Shown one piece after another: positions 1 to 10,174 of a stretch of 50,106 nt of DNA. A model generated the notes under the pieces. It made no database searches, was not told the origin of the DNA, and saw nothing but the letters and a program-made list of their open reading frames with translations. Every line of letters starts with the position of its first letter. Position 1 is the first letter of the stretch. The translations under genes were made by a program, and so were the position numbers. The DNA is from an uncultured Bacilli bacterium (GTDB lineage: Bacteria; Bacillota_I; Bacilli_A; RF39; UBA660), in contig CALVIY010000006.1 of assembly GCA_944331955.1 (NCBI GenBank), forward strand, positions 1 through 50,106. The letters run 5' to 3'.

Positions 1-1025
1 TCAGTAATAGTACCAATTTGATTTACTTTTAATAGTATTGCATTACCAGCTTTATTATCAATACCTTTTTGTAAACATTCTTTATTAGTAACAAATAAAT
101 CATCACCAACAAGTTGAATTCTATCACCAAGTAACTCAGTTACTTTACTAAATCCTTCCCAGTCATTCTCATCAACTGGATCTTCAATAGAAATAATTGG
201 ATATGTATTAACTAAATCTTCATAATATTTAATTAACTCATCAGTACTAAGTACTTTACCTTCGGATGCAAGATTATATTTACCATCAGAATAAAACTCT
301 GAAGCTGCAACATCAATTGCATAACAAACATCTTTTCCTGGTTCATATCCAGCACGTTTAACAGCCTCAGTAATTAACTCAAATCCTTCTTTATTAGTCT
401 TAAGATTAGGAGCAAAACCACCTTCATCTCCAACACTAGTAGCATATCCCTTTTCTTTTAAAACATTTTTAAGACTATGGAATACTTCAGCACCTACTCT
501 AACTCTTTCATGGATAGTATCTCTTTGTGGAATAATCATATACTCTTGAAAATCTAATGAATTATCAGCATGAGCACCACCATTAATGATATTCATCATA
601 GGAACAGGTAAAGTCTTACCATTTCCAACATATTCATATAACTCTTTTCCACAAGCTTTTGCAGCAGCCTTTAAACAAGCCATAGAAACACCAAGTATAG
701 CATTAGCACCTAACTTACTCTTAGTCTTAGTACCATCTAACTCTAACATTTTATAGTCTATTTCTTTTTGTTTAGTAACATCCATTCCAATTAGATTATC
801 ACGTAAGATAGTATTAACATTATTAACAGCATTTAATACACCTTTACCATTAAATCTACTCTTATCTCCATCTCTCATTTCTAAAGCTTCCCTTTCTCCA
901 GTAGAAGCTCCACTAGGTACACAAGCCCTACCCATAATACCATTATCTAGTATTACATCTACTTCAACAGTAGGGTTACCTCTTGAATCTAATATTTCTC
1001 TTCCTATAATATTTTTAATATTCAT
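1..1025 (-). CDS. eno: Enolase, 3' end cut by the window edge
   Basis: Enolase converts 2-phosphoglycerate to phosphoenolpyruvate in glycolysis. About 341 codons are present, starting at ATG 1023-1025 behind GGAAAGG. Visible family motifs are the N-terminal start ([18 protein letters not shown]), the mobile loop GASTGE, the catalytic-Glu loop GDEGGFAPN, the metal-ligand segment [11 protein letters not shown] followed by GDDLFVTN, and the catalytic-Lys segment LLKVNQIGT just before the edge. Roughly the last 85-90 residues lie outside the window. A TATAAT at 1051-1056 suggests that it has its own promoter after the upstream nuclease gene. Confidence 0.97.
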   Translation of the reverse strand, partial: MNIKNIIGREILDSRGNPTVEVDVILDNGIMGRACVPSGASTGEREALEMRDGDKSRFNGKGVLNAVNNVNTILRDNLIGMDVTKQKEIDYKMLELDGTKTKSKLGANAILGVSMACLKAAAKACGKELYEYVGNGKTLPVPMMNIINGGAHADNSLDFQEYMIIPQRDTIHERVRVGAEVFHSLKNVLKEKGYATSVGDEGGFAPNLKTNKEGFELITEAVKRAGYEPGKDVCYAIDVAASEFYSDGKYNLASEGKVLSTDELIKYYEDLVNTYPIISIEDPVDENDWEGFSKVTELLGDRIQLVGDDLFVTNKECLQKGIDNKAGNAILLKVNQIGTIT

Positions 1026-1050
1026 AAAATCATCCTTTCCAAACAACTAT

Positions 1051-1056
1051 ATTATA
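1051..1056 (-). promoter_or_regulatory. -10 element of the eno promoter
   Basis: A perfect TATAAT on the minus strand lies about 25 bp upstream of the eno start codon. No good -35 sits at 17 bp; a TTGTAG lies about 15 bp upstream. The gap between the nuclease gene and eno is only 60 bp, so the promoter fills it. Confidence 0.45.
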
Positions 1057-1085
1057 TCACTTTTTTGCCATCTACAATAATATTT

Positions 1086-2336
1086 TTATTCTTCATAATC
1101 CTCATCTGCAATCTCATCAACTTCATTACTACTTTCGTAAGCTTTTTTTCCATGAATAATATCATGACATTCTTTACACAAAATTTGAATGTTATCTTCT
1201 TCTGAAGCACCACCATCAGTGTATCTCACTACATGATGATATTCAGGTTCATTATAACTATTAAACTTTTTTTGACACATATCACAATAAGGGTGTTTAT
1301 TAAAAATTACCATTTTTTCTACATCACTAATCTGCCTTTTATTATCTTTCTCAATAATTTTATATTTTTCTATAAAATTATTAATTAAATAGTTTTTACG
1401 TAACATCTGATTTTTTTCTGACCATCCACCACGTACATTATCATAGAACTTATTATACATAATATTAGATTGCCTCATATCTTCATCATAAACATTACTT
1501 GCAAAATTAACAATAAAATTTTTAACATCTTCCTCTTTATCAGTCATAGCATAAGCTTTTCTTAAATCACTAATCATACTATAAATTGCAATAATCCATG
1601 CATGCTTTTTTAAAAAGAAATACTTATTACCCTTAAAACACCTATTTAAATAATTTAAATTATCAACTATTGTCTTATATATCTTACTATCACGTGTTAT
1701 ATTTTTATAATTATCAAAAAACTTATATAAATCATCTGAAGCACAATTTTTAGAACCATATACCTCATAAAATAGCATCCTCGCAACATCAGGATATTTT
1801 TCATATCTATTTTCTGGGATATCAATTGTTTCCTTAATAAATGGATGTTCTGCTATCGCTCTCATAGTTGGAACAATTGCACCTGGCATTGCATTTAATC
1901 TTTCTCCCAAATTAAGTGGCTTACCTCTTTGCAATCTAGAAAAAATTAGCCTTACTCTTTCATCATCATAATCTTCCATAATAAAGAATTTTAAATCGTA
2001 TTCTAAGAATTTATCTTGATCAATCTCTGATAAAGAATTTTCACCATTAAAAGTTTTTCCGTCATATTTATCATCAGAAAATTTTGATGATAGTTTAAAT
2101 TTATTATTATAAAATTCTCTAATACAATTTAATCTTTGTTGCCCATCAACAATATAAAAGACTTCTTCTCCATTTTCAATCTTCTTATTTAGAAAAAATA
2201 AAGGTAAAGGCTCTCCTCTCAAAATAGTATCAATTAAACACTGATTATCTTGAAGACTCCATACCTTGTTTGGTCTTTGATATGTATGATCTATTTTAAA
2301 TTTATTTTTCTTATTTATAAAGTTTTGTATCTTCAT
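1086..2336 (-). CDS. DUF262 (GmrSD/ParB-like) protein with C-terminal HNH nuclease domain
   Basis: This 416-residue protein has two recognisable parts. The N-terminal third is a DUF262 domain: YQRPNKVWS near residue 18 and DGQQRLNCIREF near residue 62, the latter being the DGQQR signature shared with GmrS-type restriction subunits. The C-terminus is an HNH nuclease: YHHVVRYTDGG followed by NIQILCKECHDIIHG, with a CDMC pair that together with CKEC forms a likely zinc site. The start was set at ATG 2336 because AGAGGTG precedes it; an upstream in-frame start 15 codons earlier lacks a site. It follows murD by 13 bp and may share its transcript. Such proteins are often antiphage or modification-dependent nucleases. 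That role is inferred from the family, since no methylase or other restriction gene is adjacent. Confidence 0.85.
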   Translation of the reverse strand: MKIQNFINKKNKFKIDHTYQRPNKVWSLQDNQCLIDTILRGEPLPLFFLNKKIENGEEVFYIVDGQQRLNCIREFYNNKFKLSSKFSDDKYDGKTFNGENSLSEIDQDKFLEYDLKFFIMEDYDDERVRLIFSRLQRGKPLNLGERLNAMPGAIVPTMRAIAEHPFIKETIDIPENRYEKYPDVARMLFYEVYGSKNCASDDLYKFFDNYKNITRDSKIYKTIVDNLNYLNRCFKGNKYFFLKKHAWIIAIYSMISDLRKAYAMTDKEEDVKNFIVNFASNVYDEDMRQSNIMYNKFYDNVRGGWSEKNQMLRKNYLINNFIEKYKIIEKDNKRQISDVEKMVIFNKHPYCDMCQKKFNSYNEPEYHHVVRYTDGGASEEDNIQILCKECHDIIHGKKAYESSNEVDEIADEDYEE

Positions 2337-2349
2337 TATTACACCTCTT

Positions 2350-3720
2350 CTATTTTTTAATACATACTCTATGTTTATCATAACATTTTTTTACTATATC
2401 TCTAAATTCATCCCCTCTATCCTCACATTGTTTATATTGATCCCAAGAAGCTGAGGCCGGACTAAGTAACACCGTATCACCATCCACAACTACACTATTA
2501 ATATAATCCATCGCATCAACTAATTTTTCAAAAGTATTAGTCTTAATACCAACACTCTCTCCATATTCTTTAACTCTATCACGACACTCTCCAATACCAA
2601 CAATTTCTTTAACAGGACTAATATAGTTATCTAAATCATGAAAGTCTTGTCCTCGTTCAAGTCCTCCAAGTATTAAGATAACATTTTTATCAAATGATGA
2701 TAATGCAATAGTAGTACACTTAGTATTAGTCGCTTCTGTATCATTATAATAATCTACACCATTAACCTTATCTATAAACTCTAATCTATGTCTAACACCA
2801 GTAAATGTCTTTAAAACAGAAACTATTGATTCATTATCAACCCCTACTTCTTTGGCAATCATCATTGCCCCTAAAGCATTCTCAACATTATGATTACCTT
2901 TAAGTAGAAACTCTTCTCTATTCATAATAAACTCATCATAGTAATAAAGTTTATTATCTAACATATAAGCCCCATTTATCTCTCGTTTAGAAGAAAAATA
3001 CTTAACATTACTTTTAATATCATGAGTTCCCTTCATTACATCATCATTTTCTATATTTAGTATTGCAATATCATCATCACGCTGGTTTTTAAATAGTTTA
3101 AGTTTATCTTCTTTATAAGCTTCATAACTACCAAAGAAATCTATATGTGCTTCAGCCAAATTAGTCATTAAAGCAATATGAGGTCTAAACTCTTTCATAT
3201 TAGCAAGTTGTTGACAAGATACTTCCATCACGATAATATCTCCACTCTCTAACTTTTCTAAAAAACTACACAAAGGATAACCAATATTACCTGCTAAATG
3301 CACTCTCTTACCACTCTTCTTTATCATCTCATAAGTAAGAGTTGTCGTAGTAGTCTTACCATTAGTACCAGTAATACCAATTAATGTAACATCATTAGGT
3401 AATAATCTATAAGCCATCTCTGCTTCATTAATAACTTCTATTCCTAACTCTTTCGCCCTAACTACATACTTATGATCATTTCTAATACCAGGATTCTTAA
3501 TAAGATAATCAAAACTATCATCTAGTAATTCATCAGGATGACTTCCAAATATCATCTGAACTCCTAGTTTTTCTAGTTCTTCTATTTTACTTTTATCCTG
3601 TTTATTAACATCGCCACCATCATTAACAATAATAGTGTTATTAAATTTACTTAAATACTTAGCCGCTTCATATCCACTACGTGCCAATCCAAGTATCAAT
3701 ATTTTTTTATTATCAAACAT
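2350..3720 (-). CDS. murD: UDP-N-acetylmuramoylalanine--D-glutamate ligase
   Basis: MurD adds D-glutamate to UDP-MurNAc-L-Ala in the cytoplasmic phase of peptidoglycan synthesis. The protein has 456 residues, a normal family length. It starts with the N-terminal nucleotide-fold motif ILILGLARSGYEAAKYL, carries the Mur-ligase ATP loop GITGTNGKTTTT near residue 115, the central-domain motif HRLE, and YNDTEATNT in the C-terminal domain. An in-frame extension of 51 residues upstream is rejected: it is a hydrophobic reading of the promoter region. AAGGGATG precedes the chosen ATG and TATAAT lies at 3745-3750. It is outside the usual dcw cluster, downstream of a divergent promoter pair shared with the plus-strand FemAB gene. 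Confidence 0.96.
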   Translation of the reverse strand: MFDNKKILILGLARSGYEAAKYLSKFNNTIIVNDGGDVNKQDKSKIEELEKLGVQMIFGSHPDELLDDSFDYLIKNPGIRNDHKYVVRAKELGIEVINEAEMAYRLLPNDVTLIGITGTNGKTTTTTLTYEMIKKSGKRVHLAGNIGYPLCSFLEKLESGDIIVMEVSCQQLANMKEFRPHIALMTNLAEAHIDFFGSYEAYKEDKLKLFKNQRDDDIAILNIENDDVMKGTHDIKSNVKYFSSKREINGAYMLDNKLYYYDEFIMNREEFLLKGNHNVENALGAMMIAKEVGVDNESIVSVLKTFTGVRHRLEFIDKVNGVDYYNDTEATNTKCTTIALSSFDKNVILILGGLERGQDFHDLDNYISPVKEIVGIGECRDRVKEYGESVGIKTNTFEKLVDAMDYINSVVVDGDTVLLSPASASWDQYKQCEDRGDEFRDIVKKCYDKHRVCIKK

Positions 3721-3744
3721 AAATACATCACATCCCTTAATAAC

Positions 3745-3750
3745 ATTATA
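3745..3750 (-). promoter_or_regulatory. -10 element of the murD promoter
   Basis: TATAAT on the minus strand, 24 bp upstream of the chosen murD ATG. The -35 region is poor (TTAAAT at 17 bp). It is divergent from the femX promoter in a 115-bp gap. Confidence 0.5.
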
Positions 3751-3782
3751 TACTAAATATAGAAAATATTTAAAGCCTTTAA

Positions 3783-3811
3783 TTGAAAAGTAATAAATAT
3801 ATTGATATAAT
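3783..3811 (+). promoter_or_regulatory. Sigma-A type promoter of the FemAB gene
   Basis: TTGAAA (3783-3788), a 17-bp spacer, and TATAAT (3806-3811), followed by a ribosome binding site AGAAAGG and the ATG at 3836. It is a near-consensus vegetative promoter. Confidence 0.75.
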
Positions 3812-3835
3812 AAAAAAGAAAGAAAGGTAATTGTT

Positions 3836-5080
3836 ATGAAGATAATCACACTAGATGAAATAAGTTTTGACAAATTCGCATCAACTCATAAATACCGTAA
3901 CTATTATCAAACATCATCTTATGGCAGAACTATCAAAAATAACGGTTACGATATTCACTACATTGGAATCATAGATGATTTAGGCAATCTTTTAGGGGCT
4001 TCCCTACTTTTATTTAAAGAAGTTATGATGAACTATAAAATTGCCTATGCACCACGTGGTTTTCTTTTTGATTATACAAACATTAATGATTTAAAAGAAT
4101 TTACTACTAGACTTAAAAAACTTCTAGGAAAACAAGGTTTCATCTCAATTACTATTGATCCTTTATTACCTGTAAATGTAAGAAACAAAGATGGAAAGAT
4201 AATGAATATTAATAATGAAGCGAATATTGCCCTAGAAAATTTAAAATCTACAGGTTATAACTACTTAGGACCAAACCTCTTCTTTGAAAGTAAAAAACCT
4301 AGGTTTGAAGCGATTGTAATGTTAAATAACGATATAAAAGATATTTATCAAAATTTTGAAAAAAGAATAAGACATAAGATAAAGAAAGCGATTAGAAGTG
4401 GAGTTGAAATATATAAAGGAAACAAAGAAGAACTACCTATCTTTTATGAATTAATTAAGAAAAAATATGATAAACCCCTAAATTACTATATAGATTTTTA
4501 TAATAATTTTGAAGATAGTATAGATTTATACTTTGCCAAATTAAATACTGAAACATTCGTAATAACTAGTAGACTTCAATACGAAAGAGAAATAGAACTA
4601 AACAATGAATTAGCTAATAAAATTCAATTAAGTAATAATAGTAATACCAAAAAGAAATTAATTAATGAAAAAATGGAATCAGATAAATTAGTTAACACTT
4701 ACAAAAAGAATTTAGTTTGGGCGACTAATTTATTAAAAGAAAATCCTAACGGTCTTATTATTGGAACCTCATTAAATTTATCTTATGATAATGTATGTTA
4801 CTTAATAATAGAAGGATTTAATCAAAGTTTTAAAAGCTTAAACCCAAACTATCTTATTAAATGGAAAATGATAAATGATTACAAAAATAGGAACTTTAAA
4901 TATATAAATTTAAATGCTATAAGTGGAGAATTTACAAAAATAACTAAATATAGTGGCTTAAATGAAATGAAATTAGGCTTTAATTCTCTCATTACTGAAT
5001 ATATTGGTGAATTTGAACTTATAATAAGTCCTTTACCTTATAATTTATATAAAAACTTAAACAAAGAAAAGAAAAAGTAA
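3836..5080 (+). CDS. FemAB/FemX-family peptidoglycan interpeptide-bridge aminoacyltransferase
   Basis: The 414 residues match the FemABX fold, whose members use aminoacyl-tRNA to add amino acids to the lysine side chain of lipid II. Visible family features are YQTSSYGRTIKNNGYD near residue 25, KIAYAPRGFLFDY near 75, FEKRIRHKIKKAIRSGVEI near 175 (the conserved basic helix after the first acyltransferase subdomain), a charged helical arm at about 245-285 predicted as a coiled coil, and a C-terminal NLNAISGEF...GLNEMKLGFN segment equivalent to the usual G-x-x-x-FK-x-GF ending. It stands alone on the plus strand with its own promoter and ends in a bidirectional terminator. Which amino acid is added, and whether the product is FemX (first residue) or FemA/B, cannot be told from sequence. 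Confidence 0.88.
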   Translation: MKIITLDEISFDKFASTHKYRNYYQTSSYGRTIKNNGYDIHYIGIIDDLGNLLGASLLLFKEVMMNYKIAYAPRGFLFDYTNINDLKEFTTRLKKLLGKQGFISITIDPLLPVNVRNKDGKIMNINNEANIALENLKSTGYNYLGPNLFFESKKPRFEAIVMLNNDIKDIYQNFEKRIRHKIKKAIRSGVEIYKGNKEELPIFYELIKKKYDKPLNYYIDFYNNFEDSIDLYFAKLNTETFVITSRLQYEREIELNNELANKIQLSNNSNTKKKLINEKMESDKLVNTYKKNLVWATNLLKENPNGLIIGTSLNLSYDNVCYLIIEGFNQSFKSLNPNYLIKWKMINDYKNRNFKYINLNAISGEFTKITKYSGLNEMKLGFNSLITEYIGEFELIISPLPYNLYKNLNKEKKK

Positions 5081-5109
5081 AAAGTATTCTAATCACTAGA
5101 ATACTTTTT
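5080..5109. terminator. Bidirectional intrinsic terminator
   Basis: Inverted repeat AAAAGTATTCT (5080-5090), a 7-nt loop, AGAATACTTTTT (5098-5109), with T-rich flanks on both strands. It serves the converging FemAB gene and the membrane-anchored unknown, whose TAG stop lies inside the hairpin. Confidence 0.85.
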
Positions 5110-5724
5110 AATATCTTCTTCATCAAAACAAATACTATTCATTGTTTCATTAGCAACGTCTTCAAAGTCTTTATAAACACTAACTGGAGCATTAAATTCA
5201 ACTGTAACTAGTTTATTATCAATCGTAAAAAATCTAAGATTATAATATGTAGTATCATCTGTTGCCACTAACCTTGCAAAAGTTTTATCATGTTTCTGAT
5301 AAACTCCACTATCTATTACAGTCATATTAGTAAGTCCAGCTATTCTATTATTAAGATAAGCCTCTAACCCATCATCAGTCATATCTTGATCTGTAGTACT
5401 AATAAAAACATGCTCTGAGTCTAACTCACTCATAAAGACAAGTTCAGGACGTTCATTATAATTATATTTAGCTTTTAACTCTTCATCAGACAATTTTATA
5501 TAGTTATCAGGTACATTTAAAAAGAATATACCATCTACTTTATAAGTCTTAAATAAAACCTCAGTACCATTTACTTCTATTTTATCTTCGACATTTTCTT
5601 TATCTTTATTTTCATTACTAAGAGAATCCACATGATAATCATGAATTAAATTAGCAATAAAGAAAGCAACTACTACTATTAAAATAATACCTATAACCCC
5701 TAAAATAATCTCTTTTCTTTTCAT
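5089..5724 (-). CDS. Membrane-anchored extracytoplasmic protein of unknown function
   Basis: The 211-residue product starts with a basic MKRKE and one strongly hydrophobic segment at about residues 6-28 (ILGVIGIILIVVVAFFIANLI). There is no lipobox cysteine, so it is likely an N-terminally anchored protein with an outside domain of about 170 residues. That domain is acidic, with no motif I recognise. A short charged linker (SNENKDKENVEDK) separates anchor and domain. The start at 5724 is chosen over one four codons upstream because GGTG lies at a usable distance. It lies upstream of, and 100 bp from, the end of the FemAB gene on the other strand, and is separate from the tuf transcript by a terminator. 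A surface or envelope role is inferred only from topology. Confidence 0.75.
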   Translation of the reverse strand: MKRKEIILGVIGIILIVVVAFFIANLIHDYHVDSLSNENKDKENVEDKIEVNGTEVLFKTYKVDGIFFLNVPDNYIKLSDEELKAKYNYNERPELVFMSELDSEHVFISTTDQDMTDDGLEAYLNNRIAGLTNMTVIDSGVYQKHDKTFARLVATDDTTYYNLRFFTIDNKLVTVEFNAPVSVYKDFEDVANETMNSICFDEEDIKKYSSD

Positions 5725-5760
5725 ATTAAACACCATAAAAAGTATAACATATATTAAAGA

Positions 5761-5783
5761 AAAAAAGAAGTCCTAAGACTTCT
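5761..5783 (-). terminator. Intrinsic terminator of the str operon (after tuf)
   Basis: Stem AAGAAGTC/GACTTCTT with a 4-nt loop (5764-5783), followed on the minus strand by a run of seven T. It lies 13 bp past the tuf stop. Confidence 0.9.
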
Positions 5784-5796
5784 TAATAAGTTTCTA

Positions 5797-6987
5797 TTAT
5801 CCTTCGATTTCAGAAACAACACCAGCACCAACAGTACGTCCACCCTCACGGATAGAGAACTTAGTACCTTTTTCAATAGCAATTGGGTGAATTAATTCAA
5901 CTTCCATTGTTACGTTATCACCAGGCATAACCATTTCTACACCTTCTGGTAAAGTAATTACACCAGTAACATCAGTAGTTCTGAAATAGAATTGTGGACG
6001 ATAGTTACTGAAGAATGGAGTATGACGTCCACCTTCTTCTTTGCTAAGTACATAAACTTCAGCTTTGAATTTATTGTGTGGATGTACACTTCCTGGTTTA
6101 GCAAGAACTTGTCCACGTTCAACTTGTTCACGAGAGATACCACGAAGTAAAACTCCTGCATTATCTCCAGCTTCTGCATAATCAAGTTGTTTTCTAAACA
6201 TTTCGATACCAGTAACTACTGTCTTTTGAGTATCACGAATACCAACTATTTCAACTTCATCATTAAGTTTTAATTGTCCACGTTCAACACGTCCAGTAAC
6301 AACTGTACCACGACCTGTGATAGTGAATACATCTTCAATACTCATTAAGAATGGTTTATCAGTATCACGTTCAGGAGTTGGAATCCATTCATCAACAGCA
6401 TCCATTAAATCATAGATAGCTTGAACATACTTAGGATCTCCTTCAAGAGCTTTAAGAGCAGAACCCTTAATAACTGGAGTTTCATCTCCTTCGTAACCAT
6501 ATTCATTTAATAAGTCACGAACTTCCATTTCAACTAAATCGATTAACTCATCATCATCAACCATATCACATTTGTTTAAGAATACAACCATACGAGGTAC
6601 TCCAACTTGACGTGATAATAGGATATGTTCACGAGTTTGAGCCATAGCTCCATCTGTAGCAGCAATTACAAGAATTGCACCATCCATTTGAGCAGCACCA
6701 GTAATCATGTTTTTAACATAGTCAGCATGTCCTGGGCAGTCAACGTGAGCATAATGACGTTTTTCAGTTTGGTATTCTACGTGTGCAGTATTAATTGTAA
6801 TACCACGTTCTCTTTCTTCTGGAGCTTTATCAATGTTTGCATAATCTGTAAAATCAGCCCATGCAGGGTTTTTATCATGTAAACATTTAGTAATAGCTGC
6901 AGTTAATGTAGTTTTACCATGATCTACGTGTCCAATTGTACCAATGTTAACATGTGGTTTTGAACGATCAAATTTTTGTTTTGCCAT
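5797..6987 (-). CDS. tuf: Elongation factor Tu
   Basis: EF-Tu delivers aminoacyl-tRNA to the ribosomal A site using GTP. At 396 residues it has the standard length. G motifs are complete: [11 protein letters not shown] near residue 19 (P-loop), the switch I segment [25 protein letters not shown] and GSALKAL. Domain 2 and 3 sequences ([11 protein letters not shown] and [24 protein letters not shown]) are typical. The ATG at 6987 follows GAGGAGG; the nine extra upstream codons are an untranslated leader. It is the last gene of the rpsL-rpsG-fusA-tuf operon and is followed by a strong terminator. Confidence 0.99.
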   Translation of the reverse strand: MAKQKFDRSKPHVNIGTIGHVDHGKTTLTAAITKCLHDKNPAWADFTDYANIDKAPEERERGITINTAHVEYQTEKRHYAHVDCPGHADYVKNMITGAAQMDGAILVIAATDGAMAQTREHILLSRQVGVPRMVVFLNKCDMVDDDELIDLVEMEVRDLLNEYGYEGDETPVIKGSALKALEGDPKYVQAIYDLMDAVDEWIPTPERDTDKPFLMSIEDVFTITGRGTVVTGRVERGQLKLNDEVEIVGIRDTQKTVVTGIEMFRKQLDYAEAGDNAGVLLRGISREQVERGQVLAKPGSVHPHNKFKAEVYVLSKEEGGRHTPFFSNYRPQFYFRTTDVTGVITLPEGVEMVMPGDNVTMEVELIHPIAIEKGTKFSIREGGRTVGAGVVSEIEG

Positions 6988-7080
6988 ATTTTTTCCTCCT
7001 CTTTTTTTATACAATTTATATTTTATCTAACAATTACTAAATTTGCAACTGTTTAGAACTAATTTTATCAAAGTTTCTTA

Positions 7081-9150
7081 TTAATTTCCACTCTTTTTAA
7101 TAATTTCTTCAGCAATATTTTTAGGTACTTCTTCATAATGATCAAATGTCATAACAAAGTTACCTCTACCTTGAGTATTACTACGTAAGTTAGTAGCATA
7201 TCCAAACATCTCAGAAAGTGGAACCATTGCTGATAATTTAACCACATTTCCAAGTGACTCTTGTCCAAGTGGACGACCACGTCTACTAGTTAAGTCTCCC
7301 ATAACGTTACCGAAGTATTCATCAGGGGTAGTAACATCAACTTTCATGATTGGTTCAAGTAATACTGCTTGACATTTATTCTTAGCTTCTTTTAAAGCCA
7401 TACTAGCTGCAATTTTAAATGCCATTTCACTAGAGTCAACATCATGATAACTACCATCGAATAATGTTGCTTTAACATCAATCATAGGATATCCTGCTAA
7501 AATACCAGTTTGCATTGCTTCTTGTAATCCCTTATCAACAACAGGAATATATTCACGAGGAACAACACCACCTACGATTTGATCAACAAATTCATAACCT
7601 TTATCAGGATTTGGTTCAAACTTAATCCAAACGTGTCCATATTGTCCACGTCCACCAGATTGCTTAATGTATTTACCTTCACATTCAGCTGTTTGTTTAA
7701 TAGTTTCACGATAAGCAACTTGTGGTGCACCAACATTAGCTTCAACATGGAATTCACGCTTCATACGATCAACTAATACATCAAGGTGTAACTCACCCAT
7801 ACCAGCGATAACAGTTTGACCTGTTTCATGATCAGTATGAACTTTAAATGTTGGATCTTCTTCAGCAAGTTTTTGTAATGCAAGTGCCATCTTATCTTGA
7901 TCTGCCTTACTCTTAGGTTCAACAGCAAGTTGAATAACTGGCTCAGGAACAATAAGTTTCTCTAAGATAATAGGTTTCTTCTCATCACATAATGTATCAC
8001 CAGTAGTAGTATTCTTAAGTCCAACAGCAGCAGCTATATCACCAGTATATACATCACTAATTTCTTTACGGTTATTAGCATGCATTTGTAATATACGACC
8101 AATTCTTTCTTTAGAATCTTTAGTAGAGTTAAGTACATAACTACCACTAGCTAAATGTCCTGAATAAACTCTAAAGAATGTTAAACGTCCAACGAATGGA
8201 TCAGTCATAACTTTAAATGCTAAAGCACTAAATGGTTCACTATCACTTGGATGACGAACTTCTTCATCTCCCTTTAAGTTATGTCCCTTAATAGATGGAA
8301 TATCTAATGGGCTTGGTAAATAATCAATAACTGCATCAAGTAATGGTTTAATACCCATATTACCTAAAGCAGTACCACACATAACTGGGAAGAACTTAGC
8401 ATCTAAACATCCTTTACGAATAGCACGTTTAATCATTTCAACAGTTACTTCTCCACCTTCTAAGTATGTTTCCATCATTTCATCATCAAATTCAGCGGTC
8501 GCTTCAATTAAATCAGCATGTTTCTCTTCTACTAAGTCTTTTAAGTCAGCAGGAATTTCAATCTCCTTAGCTTCCTCTTCAGGCTTACCATCAAACTCAA
8601 TAGCTTTCATAGTAACTAAATCAATAACTCCACGGAAATCATCTTCAGCCCCAATTGGCCATTCAATAGGTTTAGCATTAACTCCTAAACGATCTTTTAT
8701 TGATTTAAGACTATAATTAAAGTCAGCACCCATTTTACCCATTTTATTAGCAAAAATAATTCTAGGTACCATAAATTCATCAGCTTGTCTCCAAACTGTT
8801 TCCATTTGAGGTTCAACACCAGCTTGAGCATCAAGCAAAGCTACAGAACCATCTAAAACTCTTAAACTACGACTAACTTCGATAGTAAAATCTACGTGTC
8901 CTGGAGTATCAATTATATTAAAACGATGATTTTTCCAGTGTACTGTAGTAGCAGCAGATGTAATAGTAATACCACGCTCTTTTTCTTGCTCCATCCAGTC
9001 CATTTGACTAGCACCATCATGAGTCTCACCAATTTTATGGATATTACCACCATGATATAGAATACGTTCAGTAGTTGTAGTCTTACCAGCATCGATATGA
9101 GCCATAATTCCAAAGTTTCTTGTCTTATCTAAAGACGTATCTCTTGCCAT
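7081..9150 (-). CDS. fusA: Elongation factor G
   Basis: EF-G is the translocase GTPase of translation elongation and also helps ribosome recycling. The protein has 689 residues, matching bacterial EF-G. Motifs in order: [13 protein letters not shown] (P-loop, about residue 17), [10 protein letters not shown] (switch I), [20 protein letters not shown] at the NKxD position (NKMGKMGAD), and the domain IV segment [23 protein letters not shown] precedes the ATG. It sits 12 bp after rpsG and 93 bp before tuf, as in the Bacillus str operon. The domain IV tip and switch regions look intact, so this is the housekeeping EF-G and not a Tet(M)-like or EF-G2 paralogue. Confidence 0.98.
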   Translation of the reverse strand: MARDTSLDKTRNFGIMAHIDAGKTTTTERILYHGGNIHKIGETHDGASQMDWMEQEKERGITITSAATTVHWKNHRFNIIDTPGHVDFTIEVSRSLRVLDGSVALLDAQAGVEPQMETVWRQADEFMVPRIIFANKMGKMGADFNYSLKSIKDRLGVNAKPIEWPIGAEDDFRGVIDLVTMKAIEFDGKPEEEAKEIEIPADLKDLVEEKHADLIEATAEFDDEMMETYLEGGEVTVEMIKRAIRKGCLDAKFFPVMCGTALGNMGIKPLLDAVIDYLPSPLDIPSIKGHNLKGDEEVRHPSDSEPFSALAFKVMTDPFVGRLTFFRVYSGHLASGSYVLNSTKDSKERIGRILQMHANNRKEISDVYTGDIAAAVGLKNTTTGDTLCDEKKPIILEKLIVPEPVIQLAVEPKSKADQDKMALALQKLAEEDPTFKVHTDHETGQTVIAGMGELHLDVLVDRMKREFHVEANVGAPQVAYRETIKQTAECEGKYIKQSGGRGQYGHVWIKFEPNPDKGYEFVDQIVGGVVPREYIPVVDKGLQEAMQTGILAGYPMIDVKATLFDGSYHDVDSSEMAFKIAASMALKEAKNKCQAVLLEPIMKVDVTTPDEYFGNVMGDLTSRRGRPLGQESLGNVVKLSAMVPLSEMFGYATNLRSNTQGRGNFVMTFDHYEEVPKNIAEEIIKKSGN

Positions 9151-9162
9151 AATTTCTCCTTC

Positions 9163-9630
9163 CTACCAACGATAATGAGCATAAGCCTTATTAGCTTCAG
9201 CCATTCTGTGGGTATCCTCACGTTTTTTAACAGCAGCACCTGTTCCATTAGATGCATCTATAATTTCACTAGCTAAATTATCAGCCATTCCACGTCCTCC
9301 ACGTTTTCTTGAGAATGTAACTAACCAACGTAAAGCTAAAGCTTCAGCTCTAGCTGGAGTAACTTCTTGAGGAACTTGATAATTAGCACCACCAACTCTT
9401 CTAGATTTAACTTCTAAAAGAGGTTTAATATTTTCCATCGCTTCATTAAAAGTTTCTAATGAATCTTTACCAGTTTTTTCTTTAACGATATTAAAAGCAT
9501 CATAAACGATAGTTTGAGCAACACCTTTTTTACCATCAAGCATAACTGTATTAATTAGTTTAGCAACAGTCTTAGACTTATATATAGGATCTGGTAAAAT
9601 ATCTCTTTTAACAGCACGTCTTTTACGCAT
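9163..9630 (-). CDS. rpsG: 30S ribosomal protein S7
   Basis: S7 is the primary assembly protein of the 30S head and contacts the E-site tRNA. The 155-residue product carries [17 protein letters not shown] at the N-terminus, the signature [20 protein letters not shown] near residue 80, and [16 protein letters not shown]. The C-terminus ending in [15 protein letters not shown] is typical for Firmicutes. AAAGGAGG precedes the start. It lies 31 bp downstream of rpsL and 12 bp upstream of fusA in the str operon. In many bacteria S7 represses its own operon by binding the message between rpsL and rpsG, but the short gap here shows no obvious structure. Confidence 0.98.
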   Translation of the reverse strand: MRKRRAVKRDILPDPIYKSKTVAKLINTVMLDGKKGVAQTIVYDAFNIVKEKTGKDSLETFNEAMENIKPLLEVKSRRVGGANYQVPQEVTPARAEALALRWLVTFSRKRGGRGMADNLASEIIDASNGTGAAVKKREDTHRMAEANKAYAHYRW

Positions 9631-9661
9631 AATTTATCCTCCTTTCGATTTCTTTTACATA

Positions 9662-10075
9662 TTATTTCTTAGGTTTCTTAGCCCCGTATTTACTACGGCC
9701 TTGTTTTCTATCTTTAACTCCTGCTGTATCTAGTGCGCCACGAATAATATGATAACGAACTCCGATTAAGTCCTTAACACGTCCACCACGAACTAATACA
9801 ACACTATGCTCTTGTAAGTTATGTCCAATACCAGGAATGTATGTATCTACTTCCTTACCATTACTTAAGCGAACACGAGCATACTTACGTAAAGCTGAGT
9901 TTGGTTTCTTAGGTGTCTTAGTACCAACACGAGTACAAACTCCACGTTTTTGAGGAGATGGATTATTTGTTTGTTTTCTTCTAATTGAATTAACTCCTAC
10001 TAAAAGTACTGGAGCTTTACTCTTACGAGTCTTACTTCCTCTACCTTTACGAACTAATTGATTTACTGTAGGCAT
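9662..10075 (-). CDS. rpsL: 30S ribosomal protein S12
   Basis: S12 sits at the decoding centre and affects fidelity. The 137-residue product begins [11 protein letters not shown], followed by [24 protein letters not shown] (the streptomycin-determinant segment, with wild-type-like KKPN) and [20 protein letters not shown]. The ATG at 10075 matches the family N-terminus. A second in-frame ATG three codons upstream (10084) is closer to the AAAGGAG, which leaves only 3 nt to the upstream ATG and 12 nt to the chosen one, so the start is not fully decided. It is first in the str operon, behind a near-consensus promoter and a leader of about 90 nt with a hairpin. Confidence 0.97.
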   Translation of the reverse strand: MPTVNQLVRKGRGSKTRKSKAPVLLVGVNSIRRKQTNNPSPQKRGVCTRVGTKTPKKPNSALRKYARVRLSNGKEVDTYIPGIGHNLQEHSVVLVRGGRVKDLIGVRYHIIRGALDTAGVKDRKQGRSKYGAKKPKK

Positions 10076-10135
10076 TGTAATCATTAACTCCTTTCTTTAC
10101 ACATATCCAGGTGTATCATTTTTACTTTTAAATAA

Positions 10136-10154
10136 AGTTTTGCCATAGGCAAAA
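10136..10154 (-). promoter_or_regulatory. Hairpin in the str operon leader
   Basis: A perfect 8-bp stem, GTTTTGCC/GGCAAAAC with a 3-nt loop, begins about 14 nt after the predicted start of the rpsL transcript. Because it lies downstream of the promoter it would be in every str operon mRNA. The tract after it (TTTATTTAAAAG) is a weak U-run. It could be a partial attenuator or the terminator of the upstream 177-residue gene; the sequence does not decide. Confidence 0.5.
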
Positions 10155-10174
10155 CCAATTTAAATCAGCATACA

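Noticed and set aside
2350-3873. A murD protein with an N-terminal membrane extension.
   Set aside because: The extra 51 codons are a reading of the promoter and leader; the ATG at 3720 has its own ribosome binding site and the family length.
5958-6882. Extra ORFs inside tuf, fusA, dusB, clpC and the transporter gene on either strand.
   Set aside because: They are frame shadows of conserved genes, with no ribosome binding sites or recognisable domains.
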